Shown: piece by piece, positions 33,383 to 41,217 of the stretch
How positions within the stretch are numbered: the first letter of the stretch is position 1
Layout: each line of letters starts with the position of its first letter
Source: Rhodothermia bacterium
GTDB lineage: Bacteria; Bacteroidota; Rhodothermia; Rhodothermales; JAAAOL01
Length of the DNA: 41,699 bases
Direction of reading: 5' to 3'
Assembly: GCA_030428385.1 (NCBI GenBank)
Contig: JAUIDY010000050.1
Coordinates: 1-41,699 of the forward strand
Translations under genes and position numbers: made by a program
The notes under the pieces: model-generated
Told to the model about the DNA's origin: nothing
The model's input: only the letters and a program-made list of their open reading frames with translations
Databases searched by the model: none

Positions 33383-33572
33383 AAAGAAATAACGTTTTGT
33401 CGTGTACTGAGGGGTCAAGCCAAAAGAACAAGCCTCTCCCCAATTCCCTCTGCTCCCAGGAGATGAAGAAAAAGACAGTGGCAGGTTTGTTGATCCTCCC
33501 CCCAGCCCCCTCCTTACTTCGTGAAGAGGGAGAGAAAGGCTGAAGCAGGACAAAAAAGCCTTGCGTTAACCG

Positions 33573-34061
33573 TCAGTTAATCTCCAGCGCTCCTTTGGCA
33601 TGGGAAGAAAGAGCTTGGAAGCAAGCGTCGTCGCGCCCGTCGCGCCAGATAATCGCCACGGTGTTGCCCCGGCGCAGGATTTCCTGCCCGTCGGCGTTGC
33701 TGGTGGCGGCTTCGTGCGCTTCCTGGGCCGTGACGGGATCGGAAAAGCGGAAGGCGATGATGCCCAGTTCGTGCGTGCTGTCATAGACGCCCATCAACGC
33801 TTCCTCGATGGCTGCCGGGGAGCCGTCGCCACGAAACGCCATCATGCTGATGCCTTCGATAAACGTCGCCCCGTCAGAAGCCATTGGGTTGGAGGTCATA
33901 AAAGGCGGGGCGTTGTCGTCGAGGGGACGGACGGTGCAGCCCTCGGGCAGGGCGGTTGGATCGATGATTAGTGCCTCTAGTGAGGCATGGGGGCCCATGG
34001 CTCCTTGCGGGGAGGCACACCCGAAGACGAAAAGAAGCGGAAGTAGCAGGAATCGGCGCAT
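33573..34061 (-). CDS. Lipoprotein of unknown function
   Basis: 162 residues starting MRRFLLLPLLFVFGC, a lipoprotein signal with Cys15. The mature part includes two Cys (CTVRPLDDNAPPF and DACFQALSSHAKG) that could form a disulfide, and strands around GIIAFRFSDPVTAQEAHEA and GNTVAIIWRDGRDD. No family was recognised. It lies 51 bp downstream of another lipoprotein gene on the same strand. Confidence 0.7.
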   Translation of the reverse strand: MRRFLLLPLLFVFGCASPQGAMGPHASLEALIIDPTALPEGCTVRPLDDNAPPFMTSNPMASDGATFIEGISMMAFRGDGSPAAIEEALMGVYDSTHELGIIAFRFSDPVTAQEAHEAATSNADGQEILRRGNTVAIIWRDGRDDACFQALSSHAKGALEIN

Positions 34062-34112
34062 GGCGGTGCGGGTTGGTTGACGGGAGGCTCAAGATAGGAA
34101 ACCCCGCCCATG

Positions 34113-34589
34113 CTATTCCTCTCCCGGCCGGTCGGTGGAGGCAACCGCCATGAGCGTCCACGTGCCATCGATTTTTTCCCATGCTTCCATCCATGCAAAC
34201 ACAGTGTGGTCTTCCTGCATCTCGCCCGCGTCATCTTCGTAGGTGAGCCGTACCCGCTTGTGCAGGATGGCGTAGGCCATGCTGCCGTCGTTGGAAATAC
34301 GAATACGCGGCGGCTCAATGTCTTCCCATTCTTGAAACGTCACGCTTCCAAAATAGCCCGCGAATCGTTCCAGGTTTTCTTCCGTAGTTTGTATCGCAAT
34401 GCGTCCCCCATTGAGCTGAATCAGCGGGTCGTTGAACATGGCGGCGAACAACGCGGGGTCGTAGGTGAGGTGGGCCGTTTGTTGCTGTTGGTGGAAGGCT
34501 TGCAGGGCCGCGCGGTCGGCGTCGAGATTGGTGGAAGCACAGCCTGAAAGTAGCGCAACGAGCAAAAAAGCGAGGAATGGTTTTCGCAT
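34113..34589 (-). CDS. DUF4440/SnoaL-like lipoprotein
   Basis: 158 residues from the ATG at 34589 (MRKPFLAFLL); the open frame upstream overlaps the divergent DUF2306 gene. The signal ends in LLSGC, a lipobox. The mature part shows the NTF2-like pattern: RAALQAFHQQQQTAHLTYDP, FAAMFNDPLIQLNGGRIAI, then AYAILHKRVRLTYED and MEAWEKIDGTWTLMAVAST. The domain is usually a binding or isomerase fold; the function here is unknown. Divergent from the DUF2306 gene at 34656. Confidence 0.78.
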   Translation of the reverse strand: MRKPFLAFLLVALLSGCASTNLDADRAALQAFHQQQQTAHLTYDPALFAAMFNDPLIQLNGGRIAIQTTEENLERFAGYFGSVTFQEWEDIEPPRIRISNDGSMAYAILHKRVRLTYEDDAGEMQEDHTVFAWMEAWEKIDGTWTLMAVASTDRPGEE

Positions 34590-34655
34590 GAGTGACAGAT
34601 TGATGATAAACACGGAAAAGCGTGCGCAGATGCGCGTGCCCAAGATGCGGCTGCT

Positions 34656-35258
34656 ATGCGGATTCTGAAAGTCCTTTTTCTCTGCATCCTGCCGTTCGGC
34701 GTGGCGGGTTATGCGGTGGTGGCCTATACGCTGTTTCCGGCGGGTGCACTGGTGCATCCCGACATGGCAGCAACATTCCAGGCGAACTGGCTGGGCATCT
34801 ACCTGCATGTGTTTGGCGCGGCGCTGGCGCTGGTACTGGGGCCGTTTCAGTTTGCCACCAACCTGCGGGCCCTGCATCCACGGGTGCATCGCTGGATGGG
34901 GCGGGCTTACCTAGGCATCGGAGTGTTGATCGGCGGCGGGGCCGGGTTGTACATGGCGGTGTTGGCCTTTGGCGGAATCGTGTCCAAGGTAGGGTTTGCG
35001 TGCTTGGCTATCGGATGGCTTTACACCGGGCTTCGCGCCTTGGTCGCCATCCGGCGGGGCACCATCGCTGCGCACCAGCGATGGATGGTGCGTAACTATG
35101 GCCTCACCCTCGCCGCCGTTACCTTGCGGCTCTACCTGCCACTTTCGGGCATCGCAGGCATCCCGTTCGAAGCTGCCTATCCTGCCATCGCGTGGCTGTG
35201 CTGGGTCCCCAACCTGTTCGTCGCCGAGTGGCTGCTAAAACGGCACCTGTATGTCTGA
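34656..35258 (+). CDS. DUF2306 membrane protein
   Basis: 200 residues with six or so membrane segments. The conserved His pattern of the family is present: IYLHVFGAALALVLGPFQF, LHPRVHRWMGRAYLG, and IAAHQRWMVRNYGLTLAAVT. Such His residues inside membrane helices suggest haem or metal coordination, as in cytochrome b561-like folds, but DUF2306 is uncharacterised. The stop overlaps the start of the following acetyltransferase gene by 8 bp, indicating translational coupling. Confidence 0.88.
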   Translation: MRILKVLFLCILPFGVAGYAVVAYTLFPAGALVHPDMAATFQANWLGIYLHVFGAALALVLGPFQFATNLRALHPRVHRWMGRAYLGIGVLIGGGAGLYMAVLAFGGIVSKVGFACLAIGWLYTGLRALVAIRRGTIAAHQRWMVRNYGLTLAAVTLRLYLPLSGIAGIPFEAAYPAIAWLCWVPNLFVAEWLLKRHLYV

Positions 35259-35715
35259 TCCGCGCCTCATCGTGCGTCCCGCCACGCCTGCAGATGCCAA
35301 CGCATGGGTGGAAATGCGCCACGCGCTGTGGCCCGAAGGTACCGACGCCGGGCACCGCGACGAAGTCGCCCAGTTCTTTCAAGGGACGTTTCCGCGCACG
35401 CCGTGGGCGGTGCTGCTCGCCGAAGATGAAACCGGAGCGGTTGTCGGTTTTGCCGAGGTGTCGATCCGGCCTTACGCCGAAGGCTGTGTCACCACCCGCG
35501 TCGCGTACCTCGAAGGCTGGTACGTGCGTCCCGAGGCCCGGAAGCAGGGCATGGGCCGGGTGCTCGTCGCTGCCGCCGAGAATTGGGGGCGGGCGCACGG
35601 CTGTCGCGAGTTCGCTTCCGACACGCAGCCCGACAACACCACCAGCGCCGCTACCCATCTGGCGCTTGGCTTCACCGATGTCGGCTTGGTTCGGTGCTTT
35701 CGGAAAGACTTGTAG
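35251..35715 (+). CDS. GNAT acetyltransferase resembling aminoglycoside 6'-N-acetyltransferase
   Basis: 154 residues. The GNAT acetyl-CoA loop is RPEARKQGMGRVLVAAAENW (preceded by YLEGWYV). The flanking segments match AAC(6')-I type enzymes: IVRPATPADANAWVEMRHALWP, EVAQFF, VVGFAEVSIRPYAEGC, REFASDTQPDNTTSAATH, and ALGFTDVGLVRCFRKDL. AAC(6') acetylates the 6'-amino group of aminoglycosides; chromosomal relatives may have other amine substrates. It overlaps the DUF2306 gene by 8 bp. No IS or integron feature lies next to it, so a housekeeping origin is likely. Confidence 0.85.
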   Translation: MSDPRLIVRPATPADANAWVEMRHALWPEGTDAGHRDEVAQFFQGTFPRTPWAVLLAEDETGAVVGFAEVSIRPYAEGCVTTRVAYLEGWYVRPEARKQGMGRVLVAAAENWGRAHGCREFASDTQPDNTTSAATHLALGFTDVGLVRCFRKDL

Positions 35716-35721
35716 CGGGGC

Positions 35722-36828
35722 TTATTTCGGCGTGTTGTCATCGAAGTCGTACCCCTCGTACATCCGGTTGAAGCGTACCGGGTCGGGGTTGTCCATGTAA
35801 TCGGGCGTGCCGAGGATGGTGGAGCCGGTATCGTCGATATAATAGTGGTCGGAGCCGACGGGCACGTCGTAGCTCTGGCCCGTGCTGGTGTCCCACACGC
35901 GGGTCTCATCGCGGAGGTAGCCGGTAAACTGGTCGTTCAACTGGCCTTGAACACGCTGCTGCTGTTGCCAGCTTTGCACCCCGGCATCGAACGCGGCGCG
36001 CTCGTCTGCAAAGCTGCGCTGGGTGGCGTCGAAGGCGGCCTGGTTCTGCGCCATACGCTGCTGGTGGGCGTTGAACATCGCCTGATTCTGCGCCATGCGC
36101 TGCTGATGCGCCTGTTGGCTGGCCTGCATCTTGGCCTGGTGTGCTTGCCGCTGGCGGGCCTTCCAGTGCGGGTTGGTTTGATGCGTCAGGGTGATGTGCT
36201 CCATGACGCGGTAGGCTTCGTTGGCGCGGTCCGGCGGGGCGATAAATCCCCGCACTTCACCCACCCACGTCGTGACACCAGGCATCGCAATACGGATCGT
36301 CGCAGCGATGAAGCCGCCCGCCGCCGGTCCATACGGCCCTTCGCAGGTGAAGGCCAACTCGGCGGCGTCGATCTGTGCCCCATTGACCCAGTCGCCCTCG
36401 CGCCGGGCTTTGTGTTCCAGCCGCTGCGCCTCGTCAGGCCGGGCACGTTCGCCGGTAATACTCAGGTTGCGGCAGCCGTGCGTGAACGCTTGGACGTTGT
36501 GACCCGCAAACGTCCGGGCATCCTGATACCGGGCGACATAGGTCACTCCGTCCGTTGTGCCGCCTTCGCGCAGGCCCATCATCATCGTCATCTGGTTCGG
36601 TTCCATGAACAGATACTGCGGCGGCAGCCCGCTCACCACATACACCTGCTGGTCTGGCGATGTGACCACCTTCCACATCCGCGTGATGGTTGATGACAGC
36701 CGGATCAGCGGGGCCGCCACGTTCCAGCCGTCGGGTGCGTCGAAGGCGTACGCCTGCTCATGCGGCTCGATGTAACGCCGGAAGCGCAGCACGCCGCTCG
36801 GCTCGGGATTCGGGTGGTGGGGCGTCAT
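35722..36828 (-). CDS. Unrecognised protein with a Gln-rich coiled-coil segment
   Basis: 368 residues from the ATG at 36828 (MTPHHPNPEP); the frame opens 72 bp further upstream at 36900. No signal peptide is visible with this start. Residues about 1-225 form an alpha/beta domain (FRRYIEPHEQAYAFDAPDGW, then VYVVSGLPPQYLF, HNVQAFTHGC, AELAFTCEGPYGPAAGG, TTWVGEVRGFIAPPDRANEA). Residues about 225-300 are a Gln/Ala helix with the unit HQQRMAQNQA present twice, probably a coiled coil. The end is acidic (DTSTGQSYDVPVGSDHYYID). No family was recognised. The segment layout recalls putative sigma-factor-associated or stress proteins, without proof. Confidence 0.65.
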   Translation of the reverse strand: MTPHHPNPEPSGVLRFRRYIEPHEQAYAFDAPDGWNVAAPLIRLSSTITRMWKVVTSPDQQVYVVSGLPPQYLFMEPNQMTMMMGLREGGTTDGVTYVARYQDARTFAGHNVQAFTHGCRNLSITGERARPDEAQRLEHKARREGDWVNGAQIDAAELAFTCEGPYGPAAGGFIAATIRIAMPGVTTWVGEVRGFIAPPDRANEAYRVMEHITLTHQTNPHWKARQRQAHQAKMQASQQAHQQRMAQNQAMFNAHQQRMAQNQAAFDATQRSFADERAAFDAGVQSWQQQQRVQGQLNDQFTGYLRDETRVWDTSTGQSYDVPVGSDHYYIDDTGSTILGTPDYMDNPDPVRFNRMYEGYDFDDNTPK

Positions 36829-36904
36829 GGACGTATCGAGGGTTTGTTGCAGCAAAGGGGGTTTATATACAATCCGTAAAACGGGCACCATTTGGCTCAT
36901 GGGC

Positions 36905-36943
36905 GAATCAGCATCTGTCCGTAATTTCTCCTTACGCTGATTC
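36905..36943. repeat. Inverted repeat in a divergent intergenic region
   Basis: GAATCAGC (36905-36912) and GCTGATTC (36936-36943) are perfect inverse copies, with CGTAA/TTACG nested inside. It lies in the 284-bp gap between two divergent genes, about 77 bp upstream of the minus-strand start at 36828. Confidence 0.5.
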
Positions 36944-37025
36944 GAGGGGGACGATCCGAACGGGTATGTGCGCGGGACCTGTTGTGTAGATAAACCAACA
37001 CCAGGTGGTGTAACCTTTGGAACGC

Positions 37026-37065
37026 TATGTCGTAGCGCTACATACTTATGTCGTGACTCTACATA
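37026..37065 (+). promoter_or_regulatory. Two tandem 19-bp operator-like repeats before the permease gene
   Basis: TATGTCGTAGCGCTACATA (37026-37044) and TATGTCGTGACTCTACATA (37047-37065) are 21 bp apart, two helical turns. Each is nearly palindromic (TATGT...ACATA). They lie 48-87 bp before the ATG at 37113. A dimeric winged-helix repressor, such as a PadR-type or BlaI-type protein, would fit; no such gene is adjacent. Confidence 0.6.
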
Positions 37066-37112
37066 GTGGAAGTGTGCGATGGTTCATCCCCACATCACCC
37101 CGCCCGAAAAGC

Positions 37113-39743
37113 ATGTTTGATCTGAACAAGGCGTTGGCCGCGTGGCGGCGGACGCTGGAGCACAACGCGGCGTTTACCACCGATGACATCGATGAGTTGG
37201 AGCAGCACCTGCGTGATGAAGTGTCGGTCTTGCAACAACAAGGCTTGGCCGAAAACGCCGCTTTCGAGCAAGCCCTGACGCATCTGGGTACCTACGGCGA
37301 TGTGCGGGCGGCGTACCAGCAGGTGTATTGGGGCAAGGCGTGGCGCACGCGGCGGCTCGGACAGGCGCTCGGCATCCGCATGCAGATGGGCAACACGTAC
37401 CTGAAGCTGGCCTACCGCAACCTGCTCAAGGACAAGCTCTCGGCGGGCATCAACGTGCTGGGTTTTGGCACCGCCATCGCGTGTTGCATTCTGGTGTTTG
37501 TGTTTATCCATCAGCAGGCCCACCTCGACACGTTTCATGCCGACGTAGACCGTCTCTTTCAGGTACAGCAGGTGCTGGCCGATTCCACGGGCAACAAGCT
37601 CCGCTTGGGCACTACCCCGATGCCGCTGGGACCGGTGCTGGAAACGGATTTTCCGCAGGTGGAGCTCAGCACGCGGGTGCAGCGCGGCGAGGCCACCGTG
37701 GACGTCAACGGCAGCCTGTTCGACGAGCGGCTGTTGTTCGTTGATGCAAACTTCCTGGATCTGTTTACTTTTCCCTTGCAATACGGGAGCAAGGAGGCGT
37801 TGTCGCGCCCAAATGAAGTGGTGCTCTCGCAGGCGCTGGCAGAGAAATACTTCGGCGGTACCGATCCGGTAGGACAACCCCTCACCCTGACGTTTGGCGA
37901 GGACGTGCATCAGACGTTTGTAGTTGGCGGTGTCGCAGCCCCGTTCCCGAACAACCGCGCCTTTGCGTTTCATCTGCTGGTGCCGTTTGGGCTGCAGGAC
38001 GCGCTGGGGCTGGCCGACCTCCACGACTGGGGCACACCCACGGCGGCGACATTTATCCGCGTACGGAGCGTGGAAGACTTGCCCGGCCTGGCCTCCCAGT
38101 TGACGCCGTTTCTGGCGCGGCGGCAGTCGGCCATTGACGCACGGGCGGAGCAGGCCCCGGCGACCTCCGGTTTTGCGTTTGAACACCTGCCCGAGATCGG
38201 GGCGAACGAAGAGGTGGTGATGGCGGCGTTTATGGGGGGCACCAGCCTCGCCGAGAACATTTTTATGGTGGTGCTGGGTCTGCTCATTTTGCTGCTCGCA
38301 AGCACCAACTACATCAACATCGCCATCGTCTCGGCAGGCCGCCGCATCAAAGAGATCGGGATTCGCAAGGTGGTGGGTGGCAACCGACGGCAACTCGTCG
38401 TGCAGTTCCTGACCGAGAACGTAGTGCTGTGCTTTTTTGCGCTGCTTGGCGGTCTGGCGCTGGCGTATTTTGTGTTGCTGCCGGGCTTCAACGCCCTGTT
38501 TCCGCCGCATGCGCCTACGTTTGTGATGGACCTGACGGGCAACGGGGCGTTGTGGGTGTTCCTGGGCGCGTTGCTCCTACTGGTGGCGTTGGTGTCGGGG
38601 GCGTATCCGGCGCTGTACATCGCCCGGTTCGAGCCGGTGGTTATCTTCCGGGGACGGCAGCAGTTTGGCGGGCGCAACCGCTTCATCCGCGGCTTGCTGG
38701 TTTTCCAATTCGCCCTCACGTTCATCGCGCTGATTCTGCCCATCGCCGAGGCGCAGCACGACCGCAAGCTGGCCAGCCGCGATTGGGGCTATGCCGCCGA
38801 TGAGGTGGTGGTTGTTCCGTTGCACAACGCCGCGTCGTACGACGTGCTGGCTCAGGCCATGCAGCAGCGTTCGGATGTGGTGACCGTGGCGGGCTCGCGG
38901 TACCATATCGGAGGGCGGCAGGGGGCAGCCGACATTCGGGTGGATGGGCTGGAACACCGGGTGCTGTTCTACGATGTGGGCGAGACCTATGCCGAGGCGA
39001 TGGGCCTCCGCCTGAAAGAGGGGCGGTTGCTGACGGCGCAGCAGCAAGACGCATTGGTGGTGAACGAAGCCTTGGCTGCCACGCTGGGGTGGACCGATCC
39101 AGTGGGGCAGGAAGTGGTGATGGGTAGCAAGACGTATGTGGTGGTGGGGGTGGTGGAAGATTTCTTGCGCCGCCGCTGGGCCGACACCGAGCCGCATTTC
39201 CTGCGGCTGGCCGCGCCCGCGTCGTTCCGGTACCTCATCGTGCAAACGCAGCCGGGCGCGACGGTGCGTGTGTTGCGGGCGCTGGAGGATCAGTGGACGA
39301 CCCTCCACCCCGATCTCACCTACGGCGGTTTTTACCAGGCCGATGTGTTTGAGGATGCCGATACCGACCCCTTCGTCTTCATCGGTTTCCTCACGCTGTT
39401 GCTCTCGTGTATTGGCAACCTCGGGTTGGTGGCGCTGCATGTGGCACGTCGGCGGAAAGAGATCAGCATCCGCAAGGTGATGGGGGCGTCGGGCCTGCGC
39501 ATTACGCGCCTGATGCTGACCTCGTTTTTCCGGCAGGTGGCCGTGGCCCTCGTGATCGCGATGCCGCTGGCGTACCTCCTGCTACAACGCCTGATGGACG
39601 AGCGCGTGGCCAGCTTCGACATGAGCGCCCGCCCGTTCCTGCTAGCGACTGCGCTGATGCTGGGCACGATGGTGCTCACGCTCACCACCCAACTCCTCAA
39701 GGCCGCCTCCGTCAACCCTGCTGAGAGCCTACGGGCGGAGTAG
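37113..39743 (+). CDS. FtsX/MacB-type ABC permease with N-terminal permease-prefix domain
   Basis: 876 residues from the ATG at 37113 (MFDLNKALAAW). Residues about 1-85 form the helical prefix domain often found on permeases regulated by PadR-like proteins (DDIDELEQHLRDEV, then ALTHLGTYGDVRAAYQ). It has TM1 near 108-130, a MacB_PCD periplasmic domain, an FtsX unit with RIKEIGIRKVVGGNRRQLV, a second TM/periplasmic domain, and a second FtsX unit with RRKEISIRKVMGASGLRITR. The end NPAESLRAE is typical. These proteins use mechanotransmission with an ATPase partner to move substrates or signal. No ATPase or PadR gene is nearby, so it is an orphan. It overlaps the convergent GNAT pseudogene by 15 bp. 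Confidence 0.93.
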   Translation: MFDLNKALAAWRRTLEHNAAFTTDDIDELEQHLRDEVSVLQQQGLAENAAFEQALTHLGTYGDVRAAYQQVYWGKAWRTRRLGQALGIRMQMGNTYLKLAYRNLLKDKLSAGINVLGFGTAIACCILVFVFIHQQAHLDTFHADVDRLFQVQQVLADSTGNKLRLGTTPMPLGPVLETDFPQVELSTRVQRGEATVDVNGSLFDERLLFVDANFLDLFTFPLQYGSKEALSRPNEVVLSQALAEKYFGGTDPVGQPLTLTFGEDVHQTFVVGGVAAPFPNNRAFAFHLLVPFGLQDALGLADLHDWGTPTAATFIRVRSVEDLPGLASQLTPFLARRQSAIDARAEQAPATSGFAFEHLPEIGANEEVVMAAFMGGTSLAENIFMVVLGLLILLLASTNYINIAIVSAGRRIKEIGIRKVVGGNRRQLVVQFLTENVVLCFFALLGGLALAYFVLLPGFNALFPPHAPTFVMDLTGNGALWVFLGALLLLVALVSGAYPALYIARFEPVVIFRGRQQFGGRNRFIRGLLVFQFALTFIALILPIAEAQHDRKLASRDWGYAADEVVVVPLHNAASYDVLAQAMQQRSDVVTVAGSRYHIGGRQGAADIRVDGLEHRVLFYDVGETYAEAMGLRLKEGRLLTAQQQDALVVNEALAATLGWTDPVGQEVVMGSKTYVVVGVVEDFLRRRWADTEPHFLRLAAPASFRYLIVQTQPGATVRVLRALEDQWTTLHPDLTYGGFYQADVFEDADTDPFVFIGFLTLLLSCIGNLGLVALHVARRRKEISIRKVMGASGLRITRLMLTSFFRQVAVALVIAMPLAYLLLQRLMDERVASFDMSARPFLLATALMLGTMVLTLTTQLLKAASVNPAESLRAE

Positions 39744-40157
39744 CTTCCGGAAAAATAGCTCACCGATCCCGCCCTCGTTTATGCCAGCGAGGAGGCCGCA
39801 TTCGTTGAATCCCATTCGCCGGTGCCACGCTTGCGGTTCGGGTTCATCCGCTTGCGAGGAACTGTAGAGTGCAATGTGACCACGGGCAGCTATGTGCTCT
39901 TCGGTAAAGGAGAGGAGGGCCTGCCCCACGCCCAAACGACGATGGGGCCGCATCACGAGGATCAATTCGATATAGGGTACCTTCGACCACAACTACTCCA
40001 GGCGCAGATAGCCGGCGCGTTCGTTGTCACGAAGGGCGATGAAAATATCTCCGTCAGCGAGCTTGCGACGGAGGATCGTTTTTGAGAGATGCTCGTCTTG
40101 CGAGACGAAGTCAAGGTCATGCTCCGTCGCATGGCGTACGGTGATCTTCGGCTTCAC
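39729..40157 (-). pseudogene. GNAT acetyltransferase gene interrupted by one amber codon
   Basis: Read from a GTG at 40157, the frame encodes MKPKITVRHATEHDLDFVSQ, then TILRRKLADGDIFIALRDNE, GYLRLE, then TAG at 39993-39995, and continues in the same frame with LWSKVPYIELILVM, RPHRRLGVGQALLSFTEEHI (acetyl-CoA loop) and AWHRRMGFNECGLLAGI to a stop at 39729. Both sides together make one ordinary GNAT protein of about 142 residues; the codon was probably TAT or TAC. No frameshift is present. It could be a recent pseudogene, a sequencing error, or readthrough. Confidence 0.82.
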
Positions 40158-40185
40158 GATGTTTGCGAATGCTGATGGAAATGTG

Positions 40186-40262
40186 ACAAAACAAGGTGCG
40201 CAGCGGGGGCTTCGCTCCGTGCATCCGTCTGCGTATGGCTTTGCCCTGTTAGCATGGCGTTA
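40186..40262 (-). other. attC-like imperfect palindrome (uncertain)
   Basis: On the minus strand GCCTAAC (matching the integron R'' core RYYYAAC) contains the stop codon of the fragment upstream and is followed by about 70 bp with partial inverted symmetry (CAGGGC against GCCCCCGCTG, TGC against GCGCA). The distal end reads GTTTTGT, which does not match GTTRRRY. The GNAT gene starts about 30 bp further on. Confidence 0.25.
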
Positions 40263-40370
40263 GGCCGAAAACCTCACCAAACGAGGGCCTTCTCCCGCAA
40301 GCTCCTCATCGATAATTTCAGAGATGAGACCCCAATCACCTCCAGCTAAGCCAGCGCTGAAACCGTGGGG
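40260..40370 (-). pseudogene. Possible 3' fragment of a gene
   Basis: An open stretch of 36 codons ending in TAA encodes GFSAGLAGGDWGLISEIIDE then ELAGEGPRLVRFSA. It looks protein-like but has an in-frame stop directly upstream (40371-40373) and no start. No family was recognised; it could be the tail of a lost gene. Confidence 0.3.
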
Positions 40371-40379
40371 TTATACATC

Positions 40380-41129
40380 CTATTTCTGCACGGCGAAGAC
40401 TTGGGTCTGGCGGCTTTTCCCATTGATGAACTCAACAAAGTAGATACCGCTGGGGATACGCCTTCCTGCAAGTTGCCATTGCACCCTCTGCGCGACGCCC
40501 GGTGTCAGCCTCACCGACTCTCGGTGTAGCACCTGACCTATGACGTTGTACATAGCCACTTCCGCCACCCCGGCGTGCTCGGTTTCTAGCTCAATGGTCA
40601 CGTACTGCTGGGCCGGGTTTGGATATATGTCGAGCCTTGATGCCGGTCTTGGATCAGTCGATTCGGTTGAAACGTAGAGCGAAAGATCAACAAATAATAG
40701 GACGGGGTTAGGCGCTGCGGTGTTTGCATAGATAAACAGCGTGTCCCCTGCCGCTGACGATTGCTTGCAGATCAGACACGGATCTAGCCAGGTAATCTCG
40801 AAGAGAGCCGTGTCTTGCGGCATCAGCGTTATTTCAGGTGGTGGTACGATGTGCAGGCTCCCGAATGAAAAGTTGAGTTCATACGTGCTATCGGGTGTTG
40901 AAAGGAGGGTAGACCAGCCGCGAGGAGTCAGGCCAAATTTGAGGCTATCAATCAAGAGTGGTTCGGTCCCGTCATTCCAGAATCTAACTTCGTTGACGGC
41001 TCCTTCCCGGTTACCGAAGAAAATAGTATCAGCTTCGAATGTGAGCCGCGGTTGTGCAGGTGCTGATCCTGCCAGCAAGCAGGAAAGCGCCCAGAGGCAC
41101 GCAAGGCTAATGAATCCATGAGGTTTCAT
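40380..41129 (-). CDS. Secreted protein with T9SS C-terminal sorting domain
   Basis: 249 residues. The signal peptide ends near GSAPAQ. The mature N-terminal part (about 28-155) is an Ig-like beta domain of the kind called ASPM/CHDL-like or choice-of-anchor: LTFEADTIFFGNREGAVNEV, then FWNDGTEPLLIDSL, and LMPQDTALFEITWLDPCLIC with two Cys (CLIC). The last about 80 residues form the T9SS type A domain (LDIYPNPAQQYVTIEL, YNVIGQVLHRESV, GIYFVEFINGKSRQTQVFAVQ). The composition is less GC-rich than the average here. It is exported to the surface by T9SS; the role is unknown. Confidence 0.85.
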   Translation of the reverse strand: MKPHGFISLACLWALSCLLAGSAPAQPRLTFEADTIFFGNREGAVNEVRFWNDGTEPLLIDSLKFGLTPRGWSTLLSTPDSTYELNFSFGSLHIVPPPEITLMPQDTALFEITWLDPCLICKQSSAAGDTLFIYANTAAPNPVLLFVDLSLYVSTESTDPRPASRLDIYPNPAQQYVTIELETEHAGVAEVAMYNVIGQVLHRESVRLTPGVAQRVQWQLAGRRIPSGIYFVEFINGKSRQTQVFAVQK

Positions 41130-41217
41130 TGTCTATATGGCCTTGGGGTGGATGTATGACAGATTTTCTATGGACGCTGGCGGCATTTTACGCACGGCGT
41201 CTACCGTTGAGGATATT

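Larger units (their letters stand above)
33034..33572. other. Gene-free interval rich in palindromic repeats
   Basis: 539 bp without a coding region. It contains an imperfect palindrome of about 109 bp (33120-33228), a perfect 10-bp hairpin (33250-33275), a second palindrome of about 90 bp (33292-33382), and an 18-bp direct repeat (33258-33275 and 33412-33429). The rest is unremarkable. Confidence 0.8.

Noticed and set aside
37095-38510. 471-residue minus-strand ORF under the FtsX/MacB permease
   Set aside because: Same antisense pattern (RQQHKIRQRQTAKQRKK type sequence); the plus-strand permease has clear motifs throughout.
40260-40370. Treating the 36-codon open stretch as a real small gene
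   Set aside because: It has no start codon in frame and an in-frame stop immediately upstream; listed only as a possible fragment.
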